Positions 7,667-16,021 of a stretch of DNA of 64,000 nt are shown here, piece by piece. Under the pieces are notes generated by a model, which saw nothing but the letters and a program-made list of their open reading frames with translations, searched no databases and was not told the origin of the DNA. The translations under genes and the position numbers were made by a program. The stretch is from Streptomyces sp. RPA4-2 (lineage in GTDB: Bacteria > Actinomycetota > Actinomycetes > Streptomycetales > Streptomycetaceae). Location of the stretch: contig NZ_CP050975.2 of NCBI RefSeq assembly GCF_012273515.2, positions 5,518,001 through 5,582,000 of the forward strand, given 5' to 3'. Every line of letters starts with the position of its first letter. Position 1 is the stretch's first letter.

Positions 7667-9229
7667 TCACGTCGGGTCCAGGCCGTGGCTGCGCAGCCAC
7701 GGCAGGGGGTCGATGGCCGCGCCGCCCGCGGGCCGGACCTCGAAGTGCAGGTGCGGCCCGGTCGAGTTCCCGGAGTTCCCGGAGAACGCGATCTGCTCAC
7801 CGGCCTTCACGACGGTGCCCGACGGCACCTTGTAGCTGGAGAGATGGCAGTACCAGGTCTCCGTGCCGTCCTTCGCGGTGAGGATGGCCATGTTCCCGTA
7901 CGCGCTGTTCCACTGCGTCCGTACGGTTCCGTCCGTCGCGGCCATCACCGTCGTGCCGTACGACACGGGGAAGTCGATGCCGGTGTGCACGGACATCCAG
8001 TTGACCCCCGCCTGACCGAAGTAGGCGCTGAGTCCTTTCTGCGTGACCGGAAGGACGAACTTGGGCCGCAGCCGCTCCTTGCGGGCCGCCGCGGCCGCCG
8101 CCTTCTGCTGCTCGGCGGCCCGCTGGGCCTTGAGGTCGATGCGTTCCTGGGTGCGGCTGGCCCGGTCGGCGAAGTCGTCCGCACCCGCGGACAGGCTCTG
8201 GAGCTGGGTGTCCAGCTTGTTGTTGGCGGTGGACGGCTTCACCGCGGTCGCGTCGGGCGCGCTGGCCGTCGTGTTCTTGGTGTCGTCCCCGCCGATGGTG
8301 CCCACGGAGGCGGCGGCGATACCCGCGACGCCCATCACACAGGCGGAGGGCACGGCGACGGTGAGCAGCGCGGAACGCTTGGCCGGGGAGCGGCGGCGGG
8401 AGCGGGACGCAGGCCGGTTCGCGGCACGGGGGGCCGGAGCGACCTCTTCCATGTCGTCGAGCAGCGGAGCCTCGTGCGCGGGATCGGCGTCCTCGAAGTC
8501 GTACTCGTCCTGCAGTTGCTCGAAGGCGGCGGTCGCCTGCTGCTCGAAGGGCTCGGGATCGGCCTGGTGCTCGTACGGGTCGGCGGCGGCCTGGTGCTCG
8601 TACGGGTCGGCGGCGGCCTGCTGCTCGTACGGGTCCGCCGTGACCTGGTGCTCGTACGCGTCGGCGGCCGGGTGCTCGTGCGACTCGCCCTGCTGGGGGT
8701 GCTCGTAGGCCTCGTACGGGTCGTGCTCACCGGCGGTGTTCCACTGCGTGGCGTCGTACGCACCCGTCTCCTGGGTGGGGGCGCTCCACTGCTGGGTCTG
8801 GCCGGCCGGTTCGGCCTGGAGCCAGGCGGCCGCGTCCCACTGGCCCGTGGCGTCGGGGCCCGGATGCTGCGCGGGGATGTCGGCGAGCTGCTGGTAGCCG
8901 GTCGTCCAGGCGGTGGTGTCGTAGCCGCCGGTGTCGTACGCGGTCTGGTGCTGCGCGGCGTACGGGTCGTAGGCCGGCGTCTGGTGGCTGCCGGTGTTCC
9001 ACTGCGTCGCGTCGTACGAACCCGTGCCGTCGCCACCCGACATGTCGCCGAAGAGAGGGTCGGACTCGAAACTCGCGGTCGCGTAGGCGCCGGTTCCGTT
9101 GTAGCCGTCGTACACGGTGAAGTCGCCGTACTGGACTTCCTGGCCGGCGTACGACGCGTAGTGCGCCGAGGCGGCATCGGAAGCCGGGGCCGGGGGGGTC
9201 ACGGTCCCCGACGGGTGACGGTCGTTCAC
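7667..9229 (-). CDS. M23 family metallopeptidase with repeat-rich cytoplasmic N-terminus
   Basis: Membrane-anchored LytM-type endopeptidase of about 520 aa. Residues 1-290 are very rich in Asp, Gln, Tyr, His and Ala, including about five 10-residue repeats of the form DPYEHQAAA. A basic RSRRRSPAKR patch and one transmembrane segment (about 308-330) follow. A coiled coil with RAAEQQKAAAAAARKERLR comes next, then the M23 domain. Zinc ligands are visible in SVHTGIDFP, WYCHLS and HLHFEV. I chose GTG 9229 because AAAGAGAAG lies directly upstream; the residues before it (SRPRTAGYSRR) look like shadow sequence. The N-terminus on the cytoplasmic side suggests a scaffold or protein-contact role, which is inference. 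Confidence 0.87.
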   Translation of the reverse strand: MNDRHPSGTVTPPAPASDAASAHYASYAGQEVQYGDFTVYDGYNGTGAYATASFESDPLFGDMSGGDGTGSYDATQWNTGSHQTPAYDPYAAQHQTAYDTGGYDTTAWTTGYQQLADIPAQHPGPDATGQWDAAAWLQAEPAGQTQQWSAPTQETGAYDATQWNTAGEHDPYEAYEHPQQGESHEHPAADAYEHQVTADPYEQQAAADPYEHQAAADPYEHQADPEPFEQQATAAFEQLQDEYDFEDADPAHEAPLLDDMEEVAPAPRAANRPASRSRRRSPAKRSALLTVAVPSACVMGVAGIAAASVGTIGGDDTKNTTASAPDATAVKPSTANNKLDTQLQSLSAGADDFADRASRTQERIDLKAQRAAEQQKAAAAAARKERLRPKFVLPVTQKGLSAYFGQAGVNWMSVHTGIDFPVSYGTTVMAATDGTVRTQWNSAYGNMAILTAKDGTETWYCHLSSYKVPSGTVVKAGEQIAFSGNSGNSTGPHLHFEVRPAGGAAIDPLPWLRSHGLDPT

Positions 9230-9448
9230 CAACTTCTCTTTCGCCTCGACAACAGGGGCTGGCAGAGCAGTGCGGCGACTGTACCCGGCGGTACGCGGGC
9301 GCGACAATCTTCGGCAGGTTTCCTCCGCTCAGGAAACGGGCATTCGGCCGTCTTTCGGGGGAGTGCGGGCACGGGCTTGGCCTGGCGTTCGATGAATGTT
9401 CGAAATCGAGGCGTCGTCCGGCCCCCGTCCGGCCCCCATCCGACCGCC

Positions 9449-9486
9449 GTCCGGGCCCTCTCCGGTCGTCGGGAGAGGTCCCGGAC
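9449..9486 (-). terminator. Hairpin terminator after the lipase gene
   Basis: GTCCGGGCCCTCTCC (9449-9463) pairs with GGAGAGGTCCCGGAC (9472-9486) with one mismatch, starting 20 nt downstream of the minus-strand lipase stop codon. Confidence 0.55.
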
Positions 9487-9505
9487 GGGGGTTGCCCGAA
9501 GGGCG

Positions 9506-10381
9506 TCACGCCACGGTGAGGCCCCCGGCTTCGGCCACGGCCTCGGACGCGCCGGTGCGGACGGTGGTCTCCTCGCTGTCGAGCGCCTGGCGTATTCCGG
9601 TGGCGACGGCGGGGTGGACCGGCAGGGCGAGATGCCCGATACCGCTCACCTGGACGCTCTGCGCGAGCAGGTCCGGGTGGTCGATGGCGGCGGTCTCCAG
9701 CGGGTCCATCAGGTGGTCGAGGTCGCTCCAGAAACTCACGAAACGCGTACGGCAGTCGGGCGCCGGCTCGCACAGCTCCTTGATCACCTCGGAACCCGGG
9801 CGCATCTGACGGACGATCGGGTGCGCGTTCATCAGCGGGACGACCCGGGTGCCCGAGTGCGGTGTGCCGAGCGTGACCAGCGTGCGGACCCGCAGGTCGC
9901 CGCCGAGGCGCTGCACGTAGTACCGCGCGATCAGTCCGCCGAGGCTGTGTCCGACGATGTCCACCCGGTCGCGCCCCGTGCGCTCGCAGATGTCCTCTAT
10001 GTGCCGGCCGAGCAGCTCCGCCGCGGTGCGGATGTCGTACGTCAGCGGTGAGTAGTTGAGCGATTCGATGTGCTGCCTGCCGTGCTGCGCGAGGTTGCGG
10101 CGCAGCAGGACGAAGACGGAGCGGTTGTCGATGAAGCCGTGCAGCAGGACGACCGGGGGCTTGGTCCCGGTGGGCAGCCGGGTGGCGTCGGACGGAGGGA
10201 GCGCGGGGGAGGTGCGGCGCTCCTGGACGATGCCGGAGGGATAGAGGAGGAGATGCCCGGCGAGGATCGCGATCTCCAGAGCCGTCGCCTTCAGCAAGGC
10301 CACCGAGAGTCCTGTCAGCCTGCCTGGCAACAGGCGCTGACGGAGCGGGATAAGGGGCGACTCTGTCCCGGTGACCTTCAT
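9506..10381 (-). CDS. Alpha/beta-hydrolase lipase/esterase
   Basis: 291 aa. A hydrophobic N-terminal segment (about residues 20-48) is followed by an alpha/beta-hydrolase fold. The oxyanion-hole motif VVLLHGFIDN and nucleophile elbow GHSLGG (Ser in VDIVGHSLGGLIARYY) are clear, with a probable acid in FWSDLDHLMDP and a catalytic His in GIGHLALPVHP. The order and the TLGTPHSG motif match actinobacterial triacylglycerol lipases/esterases. It is likely anchored to or exported across the membrane. GGGAGG lies 7 nt before ATG 10381. It is divergent from icmB. The substrate is unknown. Confidence 0.85.
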   Translation of the reverse strand: MKVTGTESPLIPLRQRLLPGRLTGLSVALLKATALEIAILAGHLLLYPSGIVQERRTSPALPPSDATRLPTGTKPPVVLLHGFIDNRSVFVLLRRNLAQHGRQHIESLNYSPLTYDIRTAAELLGRHIEDICERTGRDRVDIVGHSLGGLIARYYVQRLGGDLRVRTLVTLGTPHSGTRVVPLMNAHPIVRQMRPGSEVIKELCEPAPDCRTRFVSFWSDLDHLMDPLETAAIDHPDLLAQSVQVSGIGHLALPVHPAVATGIRQALDSEETTVRTGASEAVAEAGGLTVA

Positions 10382-10875
10382 GGCCGACCTCCCGTCGGCA
10401 CGCGAAGGGACCGCTCTGTCCCCCGTGTGCCCTTGCGGAAAGCCGGGGTGGCGGAGGCCGACGGTGCGTTCGCGGCGCGTGGTGCGCCGGTGGCGCGGCG
10501 GGGATCCCTGCCGTCGTGCTCCCGCCGGTGTGCCGCACCGTCGCCGCGCCTCGTCGGCGTGGTGCCGGTGCCGCCACCTGCTGGCGGCTCTCCTTGCGCA
10601 GGCTCCGGTCGTGGCCCGCGCGTCGCAGGTTCCTGCGGCGCGTGTGCCGCTGAAGCGCGGAGCGGTGCGCGGCGAATGTGTCCCACCGTGTGATTTCCCC
10701 CTCGCTCTTCAGCGGGAAACTGTGGTTTGCACGGATCTGACGATAACGTTCGTTCACTTCCCCGGCCGGTGCGGTGCGGGGCGCCTGTGCCGCAGAGGTA
10801 CGTCCCGCGCGGTGAGCGGCGGAATGTTCGATATGTGTCGGTACGGGTCGTTGTAGTCGGTTCATGGAGGCAGTG
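10382..10875. other. 494-bp divergent spacer between lipase gene and icmB
   Basis: No convincing gene is seen here. The lipase-proximal 300 bp are very GC-rich and open in several frames on both strands with Arg-rich, low-information translations. The half near icmB is less GC-rich, including AACGTTCGTT around 10750 and TTGTAGTCGG just before the start, and probably holds the icmB promoter. I could not assign firm -35/-10 pairs. Confidence 0.4.
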
Positions 10876-11292
<417 letters not shown>

Positions 11293-11384
11293 CGCCTGGT
11301 AAGCGGGGGTCGGAGTGTGCGGGCTTCTGCTCTGGCCGCGCCCGCCCGCCCTCGGGCGAGGGGTCGTTGTCCGCGGGTGGGTGG

Positions 11385-11493
11385 GGGCTGGTCGCGCAGT
11401 TCCCCGGACCCCTGACGGAGCGCTGGGGACCCTCCGGCGCTCAGGGGCCCCGGCCCCGGTGTTCAGGGCGTCGTCGGCGCCCGTCAGGGGTCC
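11385..11493. repeat. Intergenic repeat and inverted repeat between convergent genes
   Basis: GGGGCTGGTCGCGCAGTTCC near 11386-11406 matches a short element I know to be scattered through Streptomyces intergenic regions. It is followed by GGACCCCTGACG (11407-11418), the perfect inverse of CGTCAGGGGTCC (11482-11493), which reaches the stop of the minus-strand gene. A smaller GAGCGC/GCGCTC hairpin lies inside. Together they could terminate transcription from both sides. Confidence 0.5.
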
Positions 11494-13109
11494 GGCACCG
11501 TCAGTTCCGCGGTCATCTTCGCGCGCAGCCGCAAGGTGGTGACGAGGCGCTGGAAGGCCTCGGCCCAGTAGCCGCCGGCCCCCGGCGCCGTGTTCTCCGT
11601 CTCGTCGGTGATCGCCGTGAGCGCGTCGAGCCGACCCGCCTCCAGTGGATCGAGGCACCGCTCGGCCAGCCCCATCACCCCACTGAAGCTCCATGGATAA
11701 CTCCCCGCGTCGCGCGCGATGTCGAGCGCATCGACCACCGCCCGCCCCAGGGGCCCGGCCCACGGCACCGCACAGACCCCCAGGAGCTGAAACGCCTCGG
11801 ACAAGCCGTGCGTGTCGATGAACCCCGCCACCCACTCGGCCCGTTCGGCCGGACCCAGCGTGGCGAGCAGCTTCGAGCGCTCCGCCAGCGACACCGCCCC
11901 CGGTCCGCCGGCCTCCGGGGCGGAGGGCGCGCCGAGGAGCGCCCGGGACCACCCGGGGTCCCGCTGCCGTACCGCCGCCCGGGACCACGCGGCGTGCAGT
12001 TCGTTCCGCCAGTCGTCCGTCACGGGAAGCGCGACGATCTCGTCCGGTGTGCGTCCCCCCAGCCGCCGCGGCCATGTCCCGAGCGGCGCTGCTTCGACCA
12101 ACTGGCCCAGCCACCACGACCGTTCCCCCCGTCCCGCCGGAGCTTTCGGTACAACACCGTCCCGCTCCATGCTCGCGTCGCACTCGTGCGGCGCCTCGAC
12201 GACGATCGAGGGCGTCCCCCGGGTACGGTCGACGGCCACGCACGAACCGGCCCGTGCCGCCATCCGGGCGGCCAGCGCCGAACCGGGCAGTGCGGACAGC
12301 AGCTCCGCCGCCGTGGCCCGCACATTGCGGCTCCGGTCGGTGAGCGCCCGCTCCAGGAACGGCTCGTCGGCCGGGCCCAGCCCTGACCGCAGCGAGTCGA
12401 GGAACATCAGCCGGTCCTCGGCCCGCTCCGTCCCCCAGGTGGTGGCGAGCAGCTCGCGCGCGGTCGCCGGACGACGGGCCCGCAGCGCCGTGAGCAGCGC
12501 GACCCGCTCGGCGAACAGGCCCTCCTGCCACAGCTGTTCCGTGCGTCCGGGCTCGTCGGGGCCGGGCAGCGCGGCGCCGCCGCCGGGCAGGGAACGCAGC
12601 GCGAACCGCCAGTCCGGGTTCAGCCGGGCCAGCCACAGGGCGCGCGGTCCGGCGAAGGCCAGCGCGGCCGGCCGCAGATCCGTACGGCCCCGGGCCGCGT
12701 CGAGGAGTGCGGGCAGCGTTTCCGCGGGAGCCGCGAAACCGTGCGCGTTGGCCAGCGCGAGCCACTGGGGCAGCAGTTCCATGAGGTCGGGTGCCGTGCC
12801 CCGGCGGCCGGCCCCGGTGCCGGGCCGGTCGGCCAGCAGCACCGCCAGCCGGTGGGCCGCGGCGGGCGGGAGGGGACGTCGTGGGTCGGGCGCCGCGGGC
12901 TCGGGCCGGGCGGCCGCCCGGCCCGGCCGCATCCCGGCCCGCCGCCGCAGGGTCGCCACGGCGGCCGCGTCCAGGACGGCCACCGGCACCTCGCGCCCGG
13001 CCGCCCAGGCGGGCGGTGTACGCCGCTCGGTACCGAGCAGCGCCACGGTGACGAGCTCTTCCCAGGAGCTCTCGACGGGTGCGCCCGCCGAAGCGGAGGT
13101 CGCGTTCAT
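11484..13109 (-). CDS. DUF5691 family protein
   Basis: 541 aa, soluble, rich in Ala, Arg and Leu helices. It starts with a conserved-looking SSWEELVTVALLGTERRTPP and continues as repeated helical pairs (TARELLATTWGTERAEDRL, PFLERALTDRSRNVRATAAELLSAL), which look like HEAT-type repeats. No catalytic motif is seen. AAAGGA lies 5 nt before ATG 13109. It follows the SWIM zinc-finger gene by 90 bp on the same strand, so the two are probably co-transcribed from the damage-type promoter at 14563-14585. In other actinobacteria this family travels with SWIM, MoxR, DUF5682 and VWA proteins. Function is unknown. Confidence 0.8.
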   Translation of the reverse strand: MNATSASAGAPVESSWEELVTVALLGTERRTPPAWAAGREVPVAVLDAAAVATLRRRAGMRPGRAAARPEPAAPDPRRPLPPAAAHRLAVLLADRPGTGAGRRGTAPDLMELLPQWLALANAHGFAAPAETLPALLDAARGRTDLRPAALAFAGPRALWLARLNPDWRFALRSLPGGGAALPGPDEPGRTEQLWQEGLFAERVALLTALRARRPATARELLATTWGTERAEDRLMFLDSLRSGLGPADEPFLERALTDRSRNVRATAAELLSALPGSALAARMAARAGSCVAVDRTRGTPSIVVEAPHECDASMERDGVVPKAPAGRGERSWWLGQLVEAAPLGTWPRRLGGRTPDEIVALPVTDDWRNELHAAWSRAAVRQRDPGWSRALLGAPSAPEAGGPGAVSLAERSKLLATLGPAERAEWVAGFIDTHGLSEAFQLLGVCAVPWAGPLGRAVVDALDIARDAGSYPWSFSGVMGLAERCLDPLEAGRLDALTAITDETENTAPGAGGYWAEAFQRLVTTLRLRAKMTAELTVPDP

Positions 13110-13199
13110 GAACGTCCTTTCCCTATCGAGGGACTGGGGTGCGGGAAGCGCGCGGTGGGCGGGAGGAGGGAGGCCAAGCGGCGGACGGGGTGTCGCGGG

Positions 13200-14555
13200 T
13201 CAGCACAGCCGCACCGCCTCGCCCGTCCCCTCCGGCCAGGCGGTCAGCGGAGCGAAGCCACGGTGACCGCACTCGCCGAAGACCGTGACGGGGGCGCCGC
13301 CGGAGAGGGCGGCCAGCCGCCACAGCCCGGGTCCGGAGAGCGCCGAGGGCGTGAGGGGGAGCGCGGAGTCGCCTTCCGCGTCCGCCAGTTGCCAGGTGTC
13401 CCCGTCGGGGGTGGGTATGACCCGGGACAGCGTGACCGGGCAGGCGTCGAGCCAGGGATCGTCCCGCAGCGCCTCGCCGTAGCGGGTCGCCGCGCGGAGT
13501 GTGCTCACTCCCGGCGGACGGGTGCGGGTGGGTGCCGGGAGGGTGAACCGCTCGCCCAGGGCGGCCCGGAGCCGTCCCGTGCCGGGGTACGCGGACACCT
13601 CCGCCTCGAAGGCCAGGCCCACCGGCAGGGTCAGCTCCGGCGCGCGGCCGGCCGGCCCGTAGGAGAGGACCCGGACCGTGCGGCCGGACTCCGCGCCGTA
13701 CAGCCAGATCCTGCGGGTGGTGAGACGGCTGTCCGCCGTGTCGTACTGGGCGAGGACCAGCCAGCGGTCCCGCAGTGGGGGGCCGCCCGCGGAGCCGGTC
13801 AGACCGACCCGGGAGCGGACCGTCGCGGCGAGCCCGTCCGGCAGCGACTCCCGGCGCAGCCAGCCCTGGTCGAGGAGATGGAGCAGCGCGCACTCCTCCA
13901 GCAGCCGTACGGGCCAGCCCGGACCGGAGGCGGGGATAGCGCCCAACTCCCGCACCCGCGTGGCCAGTCCGGGCGCCTGCGCGTCGACCATGCGGGCCGC
14001 CGTCTCCTCCCACATCCCGTACCCCGCCTGCTCGGCCGCGGCGAGGCCACCCCGCAGCAGGTCGGCCAGCCGCCGCTCCAACTCCCCCGCACCGGCGGTG
14101 ATCCGCGCGGCCCGGCGCTCCGCCCTGCGCCGGGCCGCCTCCGGGTCAGCCGGTGACGCCGTCCCAGATGCCCCGCCCGTCGTCCGATTCGCCGCCGCTC
14201 GCTCCCTTCTCCCCTCTGTCCATCGCCCCGCCCAGTCCGGCACAGGTCCCCGCGGCACCGTGCCTTCCCCGCCCGCCCAGAGCAGCAGCAGTCCCAGCGT
14301 GTGTTTGCACGGGAACTTCCGGCTCGGACAACTGCACGTGTACGCGGGCCCGGTGGAGTCCGCGATGTCGATGACCGTCTGATAAGGCGTGCTGCCGCTT
14401 CCTCTGCACAGTCCCCATAGCGTCCCCTCGTCAGAACTGCCTGTTTCCGACCACGGCCCGGCGGTGCCGAGCTTGCTGCCCGCTCTGCGTGACGCCGTGT
14501 CAGGAGCCAGTGCCAGCACCTGATCCGCCGTCCAGCGCACCCCCTGCTGAGTCAT
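13200..14555 (-). CDS. SWIM zinc-finger domain protein
   Basis: 451 aa. The SWIM motif CxCx6CxH is at about residues 72-83 (YTCSCPSRKFPCKHTLGLLL), a fold used for DNA or protein binding in recombination- and MuDR-linked proteins. The rest is a large alpha/beta region with no motif I recognise. I start at ATG 14555 (MTQQGVRWTADQVLALAPD): the promoter TTGTCAGTG-N8-TACCTT ends 7 nt before it, so the message is likely leaderless, and the ten upstream residues would lie in the promoter. It heads the minus-strand half of the divergent MoxR/VWA block and is probably co-transcribed with the DUF5691 gene. Damage-inducible expression is inferred from the promoter. Confidence 0.88.
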   Translation of the reverse strand: MTQQGVRWTADQVLALAPDTASRRAGSKLGTAGPWSETGSSDEGTLWGLCRGSGSTPYQTVIDIADSTGPAYTCSCPSRKFPCKHTLGLLLLWAGGEGTVPRGPVPDWAGRWTEGRRERAAANRTTGGASGTASPADPEAARRRAERRAARITAGAGELERRLADLLRGGLAAAEQAGYGMWEETAARMVDAQAPGLATRVRELGAIPASGPGWPVRLLEECALLHLLDQGWLRRESLPDGLAATVRSRVGLTGSAGGPPLRDRWLVLAQYDTADSRLTTRRIWLYGAESGRTVRVLSYGPAGRAPELTLPVGLAFEAEVSAYPGTGRLRAALGERFTLPAPTRTRPPGVSTLRAATRYGEALRDDPWLDACPVTLSRVIPTPDGDTWQLADAEGDSALPLTPSALSGPGLWRLAALSGGAPVTVFGECGHRGFAPLTAWPEGTGEAVRLC

Positions 14556-14562
14556 GTCATCG

Positions 14563-14585
14563 AAGGTAGGTCCCACCACTGACAA
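14563..14585 (-). promoter_or_regulatory. PafBC-type DNA-damage promoter of the SWIM gene
   Basis: On the minus strand, TTGTCAGTG (14577-14585), 8 nt (GTGGGACC), TACCTT (14563-14568), then 7 nt to the ATG. This fits TTGTCRGTG-N8-TANNNT exactly and implies a leaderless transcript. Confidence 0.82.
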
Positions 14586-14623
14586 TCGCCCCTCGTGAGC
14601 ACGTTTGCGCAGGTCAGAGCCGA

Positions 14624-14646
14624 TTGTCAGTGGCGTGGTGCACGGT
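14624..14646 (+). promoter_or_regulatory. Divergent TTGTCAGTG promoter element for the MoxR-DUF5682-VWA operon
   Basis: TTGTCAGTG at 14624-14632 is followed after 8 nt by CACGGT (14641-14646), which keeps the A and final T of TANNNT but not the first T. The element faces away from the SWIM promoter 38 bp off, so both arms of the block carry the same activator-type site. A 37-nt leader with GGAGGGGGGA leads to the ATG at 14690. The -10 is weaker than in the other two sites. Confidence 0.6.
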
Positions 14647-14689
14647 GGAACCAGATCCGAACCGGCCGAGCTGGAGGGGGGACCGAGCC

Positions 14690-15877
14690 ATGACCGTGTC
14701 CGTCGAGTCCGTGGAACCGACGTCCGTCGATACGCCCGCGGAACAGGCTGGGGGAACGGCCCCGGGCGGGAGCGCGGGGAGCGCCGGCGGCCACGCGGAC
14801 GAGGTGCTGCGGCCGCACGCCGAGCACGCCTTCGCCGCCGAACTCGCCGCGCTGGCCGCGCAGGACGACCGGCCCCGCCCGGCCCGCTGGCGGCTGTCGC
14901 CGTGGGCGGTGGCGACCTATCTGCTGGGCGGCACCCTGCCGGACGGCACGGAGATCACCCCGAAGTACGTGGGCCCGCGCCGCATCGTCGAGGTCGCGGT
15001 CACCACCCTCGCCACCGACCGCGCCCTGCTGCTGCTCGGTGTGCCCGGCACCGCGAAGACATGGGTGTCCGAGCACCTGGCCGCTGCGGTCAGCGGCGAC
15101 TCGACGCTGCTCGTGCAGGGCACCGCCGGCACGCCGGAGGAGGCGATCCGGTACGGGTGGAACTACGCGCGGCTGCTCGCGCACGGCCCCAGCCGGGACG
15201 CGCTCGTGCCGAGTCCGGTCATGCGCGCCATGGCCGAGGGCATGACGGTCCGCGTCGAGGAGCTGACCCGTGTCCCGGCGGACGTACAGGACACGCTGAT
15301 CACGATCCTGTCCGAGAAGACCCTGCCCATACCGGAGTTGGGCCAGGAGACGCAGGCCGTCCGCGGCTTCAACCTGATCGCCACGGCCAACGACCGCGAC
15401 CGCGGGGTGAACGAGCTGTCCAGCGCCCTGCGCCGGCGCTTCAACACGGTGGTGCTGCCGCTGCCGGAGAGTGCCGAGGCGGAGGTGGACATCGTCTCGC
15501 GCCGCGTCGACCAGATCGGCCGCTCCCTCGACCTCCCGTCGGTCCCGGACGGCGTCGACGAGATCCGCCGGGTCGTCACCGTCTTCCGAGAGCTGCGCGA
15601 CGGAGTGACGGCGGACGGGCGTACGAAACTCAAGTCGCCCAGCGGCACGCTGTCCACCGCCGAGGCGATCTCCGTCGTCACCGGCGGCCTGGCGCTGGCC
15701 GCCCACTTCGGCGACGGCGTCCTGCGCGCCTCGGACGTGGCCGCCGGCGTCCTCGGCGCCGTCGTCCGCGATCCGGCGGCCGACCGGGTGATCTGGCAGG
15801 AGTACCTGGAGGCGGTCGTCCGCGAGCGTGAGGGCTGGAAGGACTTCTACCGGGCCTGCCGGGAGGTGAGCGCGTGA
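14690..15877 (+). CDS. MoxR-type AAA+ ATPase
   Basis: 395 aa. A Thr/Gly/Ala-rich disordered N-terminus (1-40) precedes an AAA+ core. Walker A is GVPGTAKT (117-124), Walker B VRVEELTRVP, and sensor 1 lies in LIATANDRDRGVNELSSALRRRF, which also supplies the arginine finger. MoxR ATPases act as chaperones that remodel or load metal into VWA-domain partners, and a VWA gene lies two genes downstream. ATG 14690 follows GGAGGGGGGA by 7 nt. It is the first gene of the plus-strand operon and its stop is close to the DUF5682 start. Confidence 0.9.
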   Translation: MTVSVESVEPTSVDTPAEQAGGTAPGGSAGSAGGHADEVLRPHAEHAFAAELAALAAQDDRPRPARWRLSPWAVATYLLGGTLPDGTEITPKYVGPRRIVEVAVTTLATDRALLLLGVPGTAKTWVSEHLAAAVSGDSTLLVQGTAGTPEEAIRYGWNYARLLAHGPSRDALVPSPVMRAMAEGMTVRVEELTRVPADVQDTLITILSEKTLPIPELGQETQAVRGFNLIATANDRDRGVNELSSALRRRFNTVVLPLPESAEAEVDIVSRRVDQIGRSLDLPSVPDGVDEIRRVVTVFRELRDGVTADGRTKLKSPSGTLSTAEAISVVTGGLALAAHFGDGVLRASDVAAGVLGAVVRDPAADRVIWQEYLEAVVREREGWKDFYRACREVSA

Positions 15878-16021
15878 CCGGACCAGGGGGAGGGGACGGC
15901 GGAGGAGCGCGGCCCCGGCGTGCGGGGAGGGGCGGAGAGGGGGGAGCCCGGTGTGCGGGAGGAGGGGACGCGGGGCGAGGAACCCGGCGCGGGGGAAGGG
16001 GCGGAGACCGAGGAGCCCGGC

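Noticed and set aside
9389..9405. Inverted repeat TTCGA-N7-TCGAA as a possible LexA (SOS) box
   Set aside because: The known actinobacterial box is CGAAC-N4-GTTCG. The arms and spacing do not fit, and it lies upstream of a wall peptidase rather than a repair gene.
10388..10850. A protein gene in the lipase-icmB spacer
   Set aside because: Several frames are open on both strands, but none has a convincing start, ribosome-binding site or protein-like composition.
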